NCBI RefSeq assembly: GCF_029784165.1 | Contig: NC_073694.1 | Span: 51,865,674-51,929,673 of the forward strand | DNA: 64,000 nt | Origin: Wyeomyia smithii | Lineage: Eukaryota; Arthropoda; Insecta; Diptera; Culicidae | Direction: 5' to 3' | Shown: positions 23,771-37,189 of the stretch, piece after piece | Layout: each line of letters begins with the position of its first letter | How positions within the stretch are numbered: position 1 is the first letter of the stretch | The notes under the pieces: model-generated | The model's input: the letters and a program-made list of their open reading frames with translations, nothing else | The model's database searches: none | What the model was told of the DNA's origin: nothing | Position numbers and translations under genes: made by a program

Positions 23771-25197
23771 TGACGTGGGACTACGTCTTTGTTTACTATA
23801 GTGGGATGCATTCTGTAAAACTGGAAATGAAACTGGCAAATGTTGCGTCAGATTTCAAACATTAATAACAGTATAACCACATGATGGATAACAATAACCA
23901 ATATGTTGTTGGATAGATAAAGTGTAGAACAATTTTGAAATATGCTAGTTATCACTCTAATTTCATTGCAAAGCGGTGAAATTGATAAAAAGTTTCAATG
24001 ACAAATTTACGCGAACAATGAACCAATTACATGCGAGCATTCCTAGCACAGACGACGTGAATGGACACCAACCGTTCCCCGTGATATTCTCTGTATAAAT
24101 ATCGAAAAAAAATTGACAAAGTCTCCCCTTCCCAATAGGTCAATTTATTTGTGCTTCCAAGAGCTTAGACTAATCTGATGTCTCGAAGGTAAAAATTTTC
24201 CGAAAAATTTTCGTGTGCAATCGAGGAAAAACTGCAATGCTGCTGCTGATTGAAAGTTTATCTCATAAATATGATTACCATAAATTACTCGACAAGAATT
24301 GTACATTTTTGCAACGGTTATAAGTTATTGGTATTTATTATATCTAAGATTCGATATAAACTAAATGATCGTGACCGGATAGTATCGAATGATTGAATTC
24401 CCAATTATACAAATTTATAGAAGAGTAAGAGCTGGTGAATGATTGTGAATTTTTGGTCCATTTACTAAGATTCATTCCGAATTTTTTCTTATATTTCAAA
24501 ATTGTTAGATGATATTTTATTATTTTAAACTTTTCCATAATAAACGTTTATTAGCTGTCTTCGCAATACAGCGGATGTAATCGTAGGAAAATGAAACAAA
24601 TAATGTCAAGCAAAAAACAAAAAAGTAATTGTTGATTGCTACGATTTTTTGCTGAAACTTGTTGATAATTTTGTTTAACATATCTTCTTATGTTTGCCAA
24701 TTAATGAACTTTCGTAAGGGCTCCAATATTATTTTGAAAGTAAGATCCATATTATAAATTTGATTTAATCAGAGTTAAATAAGACAAAACCATTCATTAT
24801 GATAACGTAAAAAAATGATAACGTAAGTATTATTGAATATGATTTCTGAGGATATAGAGTTAATTTTGACTTTGACGTATTACGAGAAATTCTTGGTGCT
24901 TCTTCAACAAGAACGATAAGCTTGTGCTCTGTCCAATACATGTTGTTTGCACAAAAAAATCTACAGGCATAATATCGCCAAATACAAACGAAATTTTTTC
25001 GAGTGTTGTTGAATATATTTCTAAAAATAGATTTCCAGGCTGAAAATAAAAGTACGTAAGTCACCGAGCAAACATTGCAAACATTGATTCTGTCTGCGGA
25101 CCCTGTATATTTTGGAACAAAAAATCTCCTGATTACAGTGTTTAGTCCCACGTCACCATTTCATACAACCCTAGGGCTGTATACCTTGTAGTATTTT
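23771..25197 (+). repeat. 1.4-kb dispersed repeat of unknown type, copy A
   Basis: Colinear with 29376-30835 over its whole length. It begins TGACGTGGGACTACGTCTTT and has TAGTCCCACGTCA near the right end (25143-25155), so 13-bp inverted repeats bracket 23771-25155. Similarity between the copies continues about 40 bases beyond the right inverted repeat (to TTGTAGTATTTT) but not beyond the left one. The longest ORF (24765-25151, minus, 128 codons) is not conserved as an ORF in copy B and resembles nothing I know. Confidence 0.7.
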
Positions 25198-25371
25198 TAA
25201 TTTTCTCACATTTTTTGGCTTGATTATACGAAAATAATACGTTTTTGATGTAAATGTATCAAATTACTACCAAAATAGAGCGACTTGAACTTTTGGCCAG
25301 CTCTTTGGTTCAAATACTCCTATGTGTGACGCTCAACTCTATCGAATATTGGTGTTTCACCGGAACAGTGT

Positions 25372-25525
25372 ATGCTTCGGAGCACGTCAAATGAAATCTT
25401 TGATCTACCTCTAGACAACGAGCCATCAGGAAGTAAATGGGTCTTCAGGCGAGAAAAAGCTGAAAACAGACTAATGGACAAGTACAAGACAAAGACTCCA
25501 AAACAGCGTATTTATACATCCACAT
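25372..25525 (+). pseudogene. short copia-type RT N-terminal remnant
   Basis: The plus strand reads FDLPLDNEPSGSKWVFRREK followed by a short gap and DKYKTKTPKQRI. In copia RT the corresponding block is LP---K-IG-KWVFK-K---G---KYKARLVA-G. The match is brief but specific in its order and spacing. The fragment lies between repeat copy A and the Jockey-type gag. It could belong to the same copia element as the pieces at 21200-23620. Confidence 0.4.
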
Positions 25526-25559
25526 ACATTCCAAGTACATTTCAAGTTTCTACTTGAGC

Positions 25560-27150
25560 TCCTCTACAAAAAATATCGCAAAGCCACCAAATCCTGTGCT
25601 CTAACTTGGAGAAGTACCATAAGGTGAGCGACCTACTCGCAACTTAAGCAGGGCGCTGCTACCAACACAACAACCCATAAACGAAGTCACTAAAAGTGGT
25701 ACTGCATGAAAAGCCAGCTTTTACCGCGGCGACAGTGAAATTCGAGCTCGAGAAAAATAGTCTCAAGCCGGAATCGGTTTTACCGATGAATCGTCGATCC
25801 CAAGCCGTCTAAAGGACGACCTCTATCGAGACGAGTTGTTCTTGGTACACATCGCTGAGAGTAGTGTAACTACCGGTGCGCTGTGGAATATTAAGCATCT
25901 GTTCCATATCATCAACCAGTGGAAACCGTATCGTCAGTAACACCGTCACGTAACCCAGTGTTCCATCTGTCTGAGATTTGGCCACGGTACACGTAGCTGC
26001 AGGATAGTGCCGCGCTGCGACAAGTGTGCATGAGAACATCGCTTTTCGACCTGCCTGATGACATCGAACCTCAATGTAGCCAAAATCATCACGCCACCAG
26101 TCATAGCTGCCCGAAGCGTGCGGAGTTTATTCGCATCCACAAGGCAGCGTCAACAGCCAATCATAGCGGACATCACCGAAGGCCACCCCCGGCTAACACA
26201 CCAGATCAGTTCTCACTGGTTTCCGCTCCCGAATAACAACCATCCGATCCGTAGCACCGCTGCAGTTAATTTTTCTATGCAGTGCTGCCTCCACTAAAGA
26301 CCATAAGCCCTTCCTTATTACATATTGAAACACTTGCCCTCCCAGAAACAAACATATTTAGCTCCTCCTTGGCGAGAAGAAGATCGTTATATAGTCATCA
26401 TAACGGACACTCATCTGAAGCTGGAAGCTAACGTCTTCCTTTTAGGCTTTCATCTGGTACGACTAGTGACAGGATCGGTGTAGGAGATAGAGGTGTTGCT
26501 ATCGCGTGAGATGCACCGTCAAGCGTAGCCTGCTGCCAAGTTTCCACCTTAAGACTATCGGAGCCATCTGGGTCGAATTCAAAACCTCGCTCTGCACAAT
26601 CATCATCATCGCAGTGTACTCTCCGAAGAAAACTTTCACCCGAGATGGTACCACAGCTCGGAACGAGGTTGGAGGCAACCGGCGACAGAACCGAAACGGC
26701 ATCATCCTAGCAGAGGACCTTTTAACCAGACACTTTAACATTTTGGCACCGGAGTGCCCTTCCAGAATATCCCGGTCCAGAGTTCACTCCGTCTTGAACA
26801 TATTCCTGACCAAAATGGCCATCTTCTAGGTTCCAGTCGTTTTCGAGGAGCAATGGTCGGATTACTGGTGACCGAACCAAAAAGAGCAACCATGAACAAC
26901 TAACTTTCCAGGGTTATCGGAAGCGAATTCAAGATCTGCGCCAGATTCCTCCAAATACAAGACTTCTGGACTCTCGTCAAGGTCTTGAAAAAGAGACCAA
27001 AACACGTCCCTACCTCCCCATCAGTGTGCTCTCCGCCCTCTCCAAACTGTTTGAAAAGACAACCCAGTGCTGTCTCACCGGTGAGAATGCTATTCTCCCT
27101 GAAGTAAAGTTTGGATGCCTCAGAAACAGATTCACCATCCAGTATAATAT
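25560..27150 (+). pseudogene. Jockey-type non-LTR element: gag, endonuclease and start of RT
   Basis: Gag: HHVTQCSICLRFGHGTRSCR-like residues in shifting frames at about 25945-26010, followed by a CDKC/CPDDIEPQCS segment. These form the CCHC knuckles of Jockey-clade ORF1, continuing to CPKRAEFIRIHKAAST near 26110-26150. Endonuclease: ITDTHLKLEANVFLLGFHLV near 26400-26460, TIIIIAVYSPKKTFTRDGTT at 26595-26655 and RISRSRVHSVLNIFL at 26770-26815. RT: LSALSKLFEKT near 27027-27060 and ENAILPEVKFGC at 27080-27120. Frameshifts are many. The RT continues at 28228 after an inserted TIR element. Confidence 0.75.
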
Positions 27151-28227
27151 CAATAAGGTATATTACAAAAGAGTGGCAGATACGATTTCAATATGCGATC
27201 AAAGGTGGCGAGTAAAAAGTTGTGAATCGTTTCGTTCGGCATTCAGTGTGGATATTCGACAAATTGTCCTTTATTCAAGTTTTTAACGTTCTACGGTTAC
27301 CAAAAAACGCGATTGCCATCGTGTTCAGGTAAACTTGTTAAGCATAAGCATACATGCTTCTCCCAAAAATCCAGATGATGAGAAACGCTGGCGTTTGTTC
27401 TGACGGGTACCGGATCTCCCTGCAAACTTTTATGGTTGCTCACAACATTTCCGCGCGGAGGATTTTGAACATAGATTCCAGGCGCATTTTAGCATCGGAA
27501 GGTAATGTGTCGGAAGGTGATGTTTCAAGCTTTCCAAAAGTAATTGTTTACGTTTCAGCCGTTCCAACAATTTTTACACTTCCACCGGTGAATCTATCAT
27601 CACGGACGGTGCGAGCCAGATCCGCGCTGGTAGCAGAGCTACCACACGAGGCAGAGGCACAAGGGAGACACGAGGCAACATGAGGCAAATGCATCGCGGA
27701 TCTGAAGAATGCGCTCCTTCGGTCGAGCAGGTCAAAGCATTGGCGAGAACGTTTTTTCGACTGGGGCCGGCGGTGGCTTGTTGGATGAAGCGAGTCAACC
27801 AATAACTGAGCGCTCTACTTACGACTATATTCTTCCACAGATCAATTGTCAAAAAGAAACTAAAAAACTCAAAGACCTACGATCCTTCGTTGATCGCAAG
27901 AGGTTGAAAATACGAGATATTCAGGCATAGGTATTTAAAGTTATTTATCAGAGAATACGTTATCGTTTTCGTCAGTCAATTTTAAAGGATTTCGTAATCT
28001 ATGACAATATCTGGGAGACACACGTTGTTTCTGATATTATCATAGTACAAAAATATAATGCATTCCATACGATTTACGATCCATAATTCAAACAAAATTC
28101 ATAAATGTTCCTGCGCAAACTGTGTACAATTGGTTGTTGTGACGTCACGATCCCAGCACGCGAATAATTTTGCTATCTAACACTTGCAACCACGCTCATC
28201 TGCCGCTCCTTCGTATATACCTTATTG
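27151..28227. mobile_element. 1.08-kb TIR element inserted in the Jockey-type RT
   Basis: The left end CAATAAGGTATATTACAAAA and following GAGTGGCAGAT are mirrored at the right end by ATCTGCCGCTCC and TTCGTATATACCTTATTG, an imperfect inverted repeat of about 30 bases. The flanks GTATAATAT (27142-27150) and GTAGAATAT (28228-28236) match at 8 of 9 positions and look like a 9-bp target duplication. No transposase is recognisable in the interior. A 9-bp duplication would fit MuDR- or Merlin-like elements; I do not assign a superfamily. Confidence 0.7.
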
Positions 28228-28960
28228 GTAGAATATAACGACAGCAATGGCGCTCTTGCACATTGAAAAGGCTTTTGACAATGTGTGGGACGATGACCAG
28301 GTGTACATACTGCATCGATACATTTTCCCGATATAATTAACAAAAATCAACGAGAATGACCTCTCGGACAGAGTCGTTCGGTTTCCTTGCACAATGTGTG
28401 TTCAGAGCAACTCAACTTCGATGCAGGAGTGCTTCAAGATAGCAATTCGTGGATGATATCGCGATCAAGTATTAAGGTCGCGTCGTTCGAGCTCTTACAC
28501 GCAAACTGCAGGGAGGCCTGGATCCCCGGGGTCATTCTGCTCTCACACTCGAGACCGCCCAGACTTGTGAACATGGAGGGTTATCTTAGGCTCTCCCTGG
28601 ATAATCATCTTTAGGTCACATGTGGATAACACTGTAAACAAATGTTGTGTTCTCATCAGGGCCCTCCAAGCTGTGCCTGAAATTACTCACCCCATGTTGG
28701 AGTATGAAGTACCAGTATGAAAGGGCTGTGCCCGGACGTACAGACTGAGGCTCCTTCCGGTGCAGAAGAAAATTCTTAAAATGATCCTGCCCCAATGAAA
28801 AAGAACACAAGCATGGTGTACAAGCTCGCAAACCCGGAAAACTTGGAAAACTTGAAGTCAAATTCAACAGCTACTGCTTAAAATATGGAAGTAAGTGCTC
28901 TACCCTCGGGCACGTGATCGTTCGGGAGCTTAAGAATTAAGTTATAAAAAGTAGGTTAAG
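28228..28960 (+). pseudogene. Jockey-type element, RT palm to 3' end
   Basis: The plus strand gives TTAMALLHIEKAFDNVW (RT motif 3; AFD with the catalytic Asp) at 28240-28290. A collapsed stretch follows up to RALQAVPEITHPMLEYEVPV near 28660-28715, then YRLRLLPVQKKILKMI near 28740-28785. The region that should hold FADD is missing or unreadable. After about 28870 the sequence grades into a 3' UTR-like AT-rich end (GTTATAAAAAGTAGGTTAAG). The downstream limit is approximate. Confidence 0.65.
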
Positions 28961-29375
28961 CAGGTTGAATAAATTAATAATTCCTCAAATCGAAAAACAA
29001 AATGGCTTGACCATTGCTTCTCTTGTTGTGGAAATAATTAAAATAAATACCAAATGCAAAAATCGACAAATGTGAAATGCTTTGATAGCAAACCACTTAT
29101 ATTGTTAAACTATTGCTGAGTCAAAAGATAAAATTAGGAATTAGTTGAAATTCATTAAAAAAAAAACAGTGACAAAATAAGGCAGTTGACAAAGCTTTGT
29201 CGTTGGCACCAACCACGAATTTATTCTACTATTGATGCTATGCTATGCAATAATGGAAAATTGAAAAGAGGAGTTAGGAAAACTATTCCCAGAGTCATAA
29301 AAATAAATTTAAAGCATAATTTTTATGCATTTATTTTAGATTTATCAGTGACTTAATTTCAGATGGATTTTTTTT
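28961..29375. other. AT-rich spacer
   Basis: Nothing recognisable: AT-rich sequence between the end of the Jockey-type remnant and repeat copy B. Confidence 0.4.
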
Positions 29376-30835
29376 TGACGTGGGACTACGTCTTTGTTTT
29401 CTATACTGGGATGCATTCTGTAAAATAGGAAACGAAACTGGCAAATGTTACGTCAGATTTCAAACGATAATTACAGCATAACCACATGATGGATAACAAT
29501 AACCAATATATTGTTGGATAGATAAAATGTGTAACAATTTTATAATACGCTAGTCATCATTGTTATTTTACTGGTCAACGGTGAAAATTGATAAAAAATT
29601 ACAAGAAAATTTACGCGAACAATGAACCAATCACACGCGATCATTCCTAGCACAGACGATGTGAATGGACACCAACCATTCCCTGTGATATTTTCTGTTT
29701 CAATACCAATAAAAAAATGGACAGAGTTTCCCCATGCTGGTAAAAGCAACAATACCGTACAGTATAATATACATATTATGTGAAGCAGAGCGCAGCTGGT
29801 CTCTCGTCGTCAATCATTGCAGTGGAACACGACTTCTATTTCCGTGAAATCAAGGAAAAACTGCAATGATACTGCATTGATAGTGATTAAAAGTTTATCT
29901 CATGAATATGGATACCTTAGAAAAAAAACTACTCAACAAGAATTGAGCATTTTTGCAACGGTCATAAGATTTTTTTGCATTTTATCTTCGATATTCACTA
30001 AAAGATCGTGATCGAAAGAGTAGACTTCTGGAAATACAAACTTATAGAAGCCTAAGAGCCATCGTATGCTTCTGAATATATTGTCAATTCACTGGGATCT
30101 ATTCAGAATCTTTGTTCACATTTCAACGTTGTTGGATGATATATTTTTGTTTTCAACTAAACAAATAATATTCTTACGATATAAGCTGTCTTCGTTATAC
30201 AGTGAATGTAATTGTTGGCAAAGGAAAAAAAATTGTCAAACAAAAAACAGAAATTAATCATTTCGAACTTTAACTTCCTTGTAATTGTTGATTGTTATGA
30301 TTTTTCGCTGGAACTTGTTGATTATTTTGTTCAACATATCTTCTTATGTTTCCCTATGAGTAAACCTATGTAACGGCTTCGAAATTATTTACATAATAAG
30401 ATATATGTAATAAATTAAATTTGATCAGAGTTAAATAAGACAAAATCATGTATTATGATAACGTATGTATTGTTGGATTTGGTTTATGAGGAAATAGAGT
30501 TAATTCTGATACAGACGCATTGCGAGAAATCCTTGGTGCTTCTACAATAACAACGACACGCTTGTGCCTTGTTAAATGAATGTTGTTCGCACAAAAAAAT
30601 ACTACACAATATCGTTAAGTGTAATCGATGTTCCTTCGAGTGTTGTTCAATATATTTCTAAAAAGAAAATTTATGAGGAGCCTGCGTATAAAAAAACACT
30701 TAAACCACAGAACAAACGAATTGTTGCTGTCTGCAGATTCTGTAACCTTTTTAATTAAAAATCCTTCTAATTACAGTGTTTAGTCCCACGTCACCATTTC
30801 ATTCAACCCTAGGGCTGTATATCTTGTAGTATTTT
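29376..30835 (+). repeat. 1.4-kb dispersed repeat of unknown type, copy B
   Basis: Same orientation and internal order as copy A at 23771-25197, with point differences and small indels throughout. It starts TGACGTGGGACTACGTCTTT at 29376. The inverted TAGTCCCACGTCA is at 30781-30793, followed by the shared CCATTTCAT-CAACCCTAGGG tail. No long ORF. Both copies contain ATGATGGATAACAATAACCA near the left end. Confidence 0.7.
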
Positions 30836-33745
30836 CGAGTAATCCCAGGAAACTAGTTAAAGGTCCAGTATCCTAATAAGCGGCAACCTTGATATTCTAA
30901 AACTCTATTTTCGGTAAACTCCATGAAATATAGCTGCTAGAAAAATTTGCGAAGCTCTGAGACATTCAAGCTTACAACTGTACGATGATAAAAACAATGC
31001 TCAAATAATAAAGGGTAATGAAAACCGGTATGCCAACTCCCAATAAAAAATTATTGTTCGTTTCTTAATTGGCACGGTACTTATTACAGGTTATAAGCAC
31101 ATGAATTCTATCCAAAAAAGTACTTTATCATTTAATTTAATATTTATTTATTTAATTTATTTAATTTAATTAATTATTATTTCTAAATATTTCTCTAAAG
31201 AAACTTTCAAATTCTTTTCAAGAAGAAAAATGAGTTCATAATTTAAATTAGGTTGTACCATTTATTATACTCACGGCACAAATATCGGCACCGTCAATTG
31301 AAGATTGGACAAAATAATGCAATCAGTCTTGAGGCTGAGGAGCAGAACAAAATGGTTAAATGAAAAAAGTATATTTGGGTTTCCAATATTATTCACAATC
31401 AGAGTTTCCTTATTCCATACGGAGTAATGGGATTGCTTCAGTTTAGTTTGATACAATCAAGCTCACAGAGTTTTTTGGATCGTGAGAGAGTGCTAAGTGG
31501 ACGAGTTTTTGTCTATGATTTTAACCATGAGCTCTTATCGATAGTGCTAAAATCGAATTTTTTTTCAATGAGTATCAAATTACTATTGTAAATTTAATAT
31601 CACACTGCACTATCACACTCACACTTTACTCTGTTCAGTTTGTAACTAGTTTCATTAGAACTACGATTAGTCAGTTGCAGTCTAAGCACGCTACTCACTA
31701 TATCTTCTCACTTATAAAGCCTCACTGAATGAAATCCACCACTGTCAGTTTTGTTAAAATTTGAAAGGGCAAAGGGGTACAATTTTAATAAAACTAAAAG
31801 ATAAATCAATTTTTAAATGTAAATGCCATTGTTTGGGGACAAAAATATTGACCGAGTAATTCTTATTCCGTTACTGGCAATGATCCTTGCATAAGTAAGT
31901 TAACCTTCATCTAATCAAATTTATAGCTTGAACGGCACTAACAAATTCTTTACACTTGCTCCGTTTTCAGATGAACCTTTAAGCTTAACTTTATTGATGT
32001 TTCTAAAGATACCTTTCTACCTCAAATGTCACGCATTCACAAAAAGTGCCCAGCGAGTGAAAAGTGGTCGTACAGCCTATAGCCCAAGCCAGAGCACTGG
32101 TTTCGTAAGCCGATAACCGATTCCGGTCACGCTTTTTTGGCTTTTCTTCTACTGGTCTGCTGCAGCCAGTGCTGTCCGAATTTTTCCACCTTGCACCTTA
32201 CTATGGATCGATCACGCACGGGGTCCAACTGGCTGGCGTCACAGAAGGCTGATTTTTGCGCTTGTCGATACCCCTTCTGCCCCTCTCTGAACCCGTTTCG
32301 AGTTTCGTTCCTGTTAATGCATGAAAGTGCATTCTTAAAAGCCACATGCATCAAGACAAGCTGGCCGCCGGTCCGAGGTCCATTTTATCGGAGCGGAGAA
32401 AAGTCACCGGATGGCGTTTATGCGCACCGTGTCCCGTGCACGCCACCTTGGCACTCGGTCACTTCGGATGCAATGATGAAAGGATAATAGCTTTCGCCTG
32501 CTGACCAGTTGGAATAATTTCACTCAAATTGAAATTTGCCGCCGATGCAAAGTTGGTGAGTACACGAACCCACCTTTCAAGGCCATCGTCAGCCAGCTTA
32601 AAGCTAGCGTACACTTTCTTCGAAGCTCACGAATTTTGCATAACCCACTTGTGGAATAAATCGGCCCAAATGTTCCATCCATCAAGCCAGAGCAACAAGC
32701 GAACCTTCGAATTTAAATCCCAAATTCAGTAACCGACAAAAACCGCGCAAATAAACTGGAACAATTTCTCTCTACCTTCGCTACCACCACCATCACCACC
32801 AACTCAAAAAAAAACGCGCCCCGGTTCGGGTTAAGAATGCCATTTCAAGTAAGTCTTCCGTCTCCTCTCGCTCCACCATTAAGGAGCGAGAACCGAAAAA
32901 CCTGTCCGCGGTTTCTCGCGGCGGATTCCATCAGCAACAATCTACCTTTTTTGTGTATACACGCGTGAGAGTTGCGGCCGCGCTAAACTATATAGCTACC
33001 TATACACTCACTTAGAGACGCTGGAAAAAAAGAATAAGAGGTACACGAACTGTTTCAAGGTTATGTGTGCCGAAAAATTTTCGCATTGTTCTACCACCCC
33101 TTGTTCTCATTCGGTTCTGGGTTCCCCCCGCGGTACACGGTTAGCAAGGCAAGATTGTGTAATTCGCAGCCCCGTGGATGGCGCGGCGCGTACTGATTTG
33201 CGTATTGGGTTTCCTTGTATGTCTAACGTTCCGAACCCAAATCCCATGGCTGGCTAAAGATGGAGATGAAGCTGATGAGCGGTTAGTGCGGATGCGTTCC
33301 ATTAGTTGTTCAAATTGTAGGTTCGCCTACTGACTAAGCATACATAAGTTGTAGCGGGCGAAGGAATGAAAGAAAAACAAACACAAAAAATGACGCCGCC
33401 TTCGTTGTCGTGATTGCGGTTGCTAATCGCCAGTAGTAGGCTTTGTGTGGACCGTTGGATAATGTTTCCCGTGAATGTCAAGAAGGGCGGAATGCAATCG
33501 AATTTCATCGGTTCAGGATTCTCAGGACAAAAAAGTGTATGAATTACAGATTCATACAGAGGGACCAGAAATCAAAAGTGAATTGTGAGAATTAAGTTTA
33601 TTGATGTTCATTCAATATTTCGTGCGACTACATAGGGCTTCTACTACAGCTTGATTGAGATTCGACAATCTTAGCAACTGTTTTTGAGGCGATTGGTGAA
33701 TGTTGGTTTCTGTTCTTGAACCCCTGTTTCCAGAGAAAGCAGAGA
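30836..33745. other. region without recognised gene
   Basis: 30836-31930 is AT-rich, with a TTTAATTTATT-type simple stretch at 31130-31180. 31930-33300 has more balanced composition and ORFs such as 32137-32487 (plus, 116 codons), none with recognisable domains. This part might be unique host DNA such as an intron or upstream region. No TIR or RNA fold was noticed. Confidence 0.35.
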
Positions 33746-33747
33746 TA

Positions 33748-35288
33748 CAGGGTGTCACCGTGGAAGTGATACACTTTATTTGTGCCATAAAATTGAAACA
33801 AGTGAAGGTAAGGATTCTTCTCTAGTACTTTTTATTATCATGGTAGAGTAGCAAAACTACAGTTGAATCAGTTCAATTCAAATCTTTGCATTTGATTACG
33901 GCCTGCAAATGCTTCTAAAAATTATCACGACTTCGATCGGCATTTCATCCCAGATTTTCACAAAACGGTTCTCAAAAGTGCCCAAAGTCATGTGTTTTAC
34001 TTCACCCAGCTTTCCTAGCATGTACCCCTAAATGCTAAAGTCAAGTCGGGAGCGGATGTGGGCCATTCAGAGGTGCTGATAAAACAGGGTGATTTTTCGT
34101 TACACCAGTTCTGAACAACCAATGCCTTATGCGCTGGTGCTGAATCCTGTCGAAAAGCAGCAAATGGTCTTGAATGATGTGTTGTAAATAGTATTGTTTA
34201 TTAATTTTCACACCCTTGTCGATGAATAACAGTGACAATTCTCCTCTGTTGGATATTGCTCCCTCTAAACCATCACAGCTGAAGCATTCTGGATCGTTCC
34301 ACACGATCATTCTGCTTGTTCAAGACAGCCTCCAACGTAAACAATTTTTCATCAAAAAAAAATTTATTGTGAGCAGCGTGCGTCTTCAGTAGCAATCGCA
34401 ATCTGGCAACCCTGTCGCCAATATTTCTCAGGACTATGCTATCGCTGTCAAATCTCATATATTTGCAGTGTACCCAACATCTCAATGGTCCGCTGACACT
34501 AGCGGTACCCGGAAAATGAGCAGTTTACTCTAAAGGGAAGAATTTTCGAGCAACTGCTCCATATGTTGGCCCTATCTATTGATGACAAAATAAAACTAAA
34601 AGCGATCAAATTTATCAATTTGACCACGTAATGTGTATGGAACGGTATTAAATAAGTGAACTGTTATTTATACTGTTTATTTTTAATTCACAGGCTGTAG
34701 TATAAACACAAATAATGTGTAAAAACTTTTGTTCTACATACATGTACACATGTACACAAATGCCGCCATATTGCTAACGATGTTCGATACATGATTTCTA
34801 GTAGATGTCATCCTCCTGATATTTCTACGAGATAATCCGTGAATCTTTTGTATCTTTAAAGCTCCATATCCAAAGTCATTTTTGAGTATTTGATGCATCG
34901 TGTTATAAGTTATGACTCATGTTTATTTCACGTGCTTGCAAAGTTGAAGTTGAAGATCTTTTTGCCGACAGGTCTGGATTTCGCCGGAAACGTTCTTTAA
35001 CCGCTTTGATCACCACTGCAGTCCGCACACTTTTTTACCCGATTTCTGCTTGGAGATAACCGAGCTAATATACTTATGTGAAAGCTTCCTTCTGATCAGT
35101 ATATTGCTAATTCCAGCAAGATACAATATCTGGATTTGTTCTCTACTCGGATCCGTTGCAATTTTCTTCGGAAATAAGTGAAAAACTTTGAACAATTAAC
35201 ATGTGTCGCAATCAAAACGAACATAGCTGATAAACATGGTAGGCCTTCCGATGTGAAAAGAGACACTCAAGTTCATGGTGATACTCTG
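33748..35288 (-). pseudogene. mariner-superfamily element (DD37D-like), dead copy
   Basis: The ends CAGGGTGTCACCGTGGAA (left) and TTCATGGTGATACTCTG (right) are imperfect inverted repeats flanked by TA (33746-33747 and 35289-35290). The minus strand carries an N-terminal helix-turn-helix (REQIQILYLAGISNILIRRK, about 35140-35085) and LKNDFGYGALKIQK near 34890-34850. The first catalytic Asp is in NKFFFDEKLFTLEAVLN (34370-34320). Then come GVKINKQYYLQHIIQDHLL (34210-34155) and the second Asp in RQDSAPAHKALVVQNW (34155-34105). Spacing to the expected NPLD motif would be 37 residues, but the codon there no longer encodes Asp (PDLTLAF). There are frame changes, and about 200 bp of foreign sequence lies at 34560-34780. 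Confidence 0.8.
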
Positions 35289-35539
35289 TATTCTATTGGT
35301 TTGGGATCGTCAGTCATGTGATGAAATCTTTGAATTTCGCACCATTATTCTCTGCTCATAGCTGGTCCACTTCCGCGGCTTGTTTGTTCCAATTTCTCAA
35401 CATCTATACAGCATCCCGCATCACCTGGGGAAACTGGCAACAAGGCCGATTGTTTGTGCGTGTTTTTATCTCCACTTACATTTTTCCATTTAAAGTGTGT
35501 TTTGCGAGAAAATAATTGTGAGATCAACCGAAATTACTA

Positions 35540-36836
<1,297 letters not shown>

Positions 36837-36895
36837 AATACAGACAAATACAAATACAAATATATATATACAAATACAAATAACCAAATTTGTGA
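36837..36895 (+). repeat. 3' tail of the non-LTR fragment, (ACAAAT)n
   Basis: After the last coding residues and a short 3' UTR the sequence becomes CAGACAAATACAAATACAAA, a (TA)4 run and again ACAAATACAAATAACC, then A-rich. Hexanucleotide-type tails of this kind commonly end non-LTR elements, which places the 3' terminus of the plus-strand fragment here. Confidence 0.55.
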
Positions 36896-37189
36896 AGAAA
36901 AAAAAAAACAAATAACCAAAACTGTTCCAAAGAATGTGATATTATATATTGGATAATCAATAGTGTTTTGACATGTTGACGGCACTGCATTTCTATACTT
37001 CGATCGTCGATGTGTAGAGGTGGACACGGATCATACAGATCTGTTTTATATTTTGATTTATGGGAGGGGAAATAAACTAGTCATCCACTAATGAAATGTA
37101 ATGTAATGAAAATATATGAAAATGCTATACAATAATCAACTGATAAAACAATATTCAAATTAAAAAGTCGGTAAATCACAACAGCTCTA
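36896..37189. other. AT-rich spacer
   Basis: Nothing recognisable between the non-LTR tail and the next transposase remnant. Confidence 0.4.

Noticed and set aside
24765..25151. 128-codon minus-strand ORF in repeat copy A
   Set aside because: The matching region of copy B is not open and no family is recognised, so there is no support for coding.
23771..30835. The two 1.4-kb direct repeats as LTRs (TG...CA ends) of an LTR retrotransposon
   Set aside because: The 40 bases following the right inverted repeat are shared by both copies, so the sequence after copy A is not a unique primer-binding site. The interior is a Jockey-type non-LTR element, not gag-pol with integrase.
33255..33310. CTGATGAG near 33272 as a hammerhead core
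   Set aside because: No GAAA follows at an acceptable distance.
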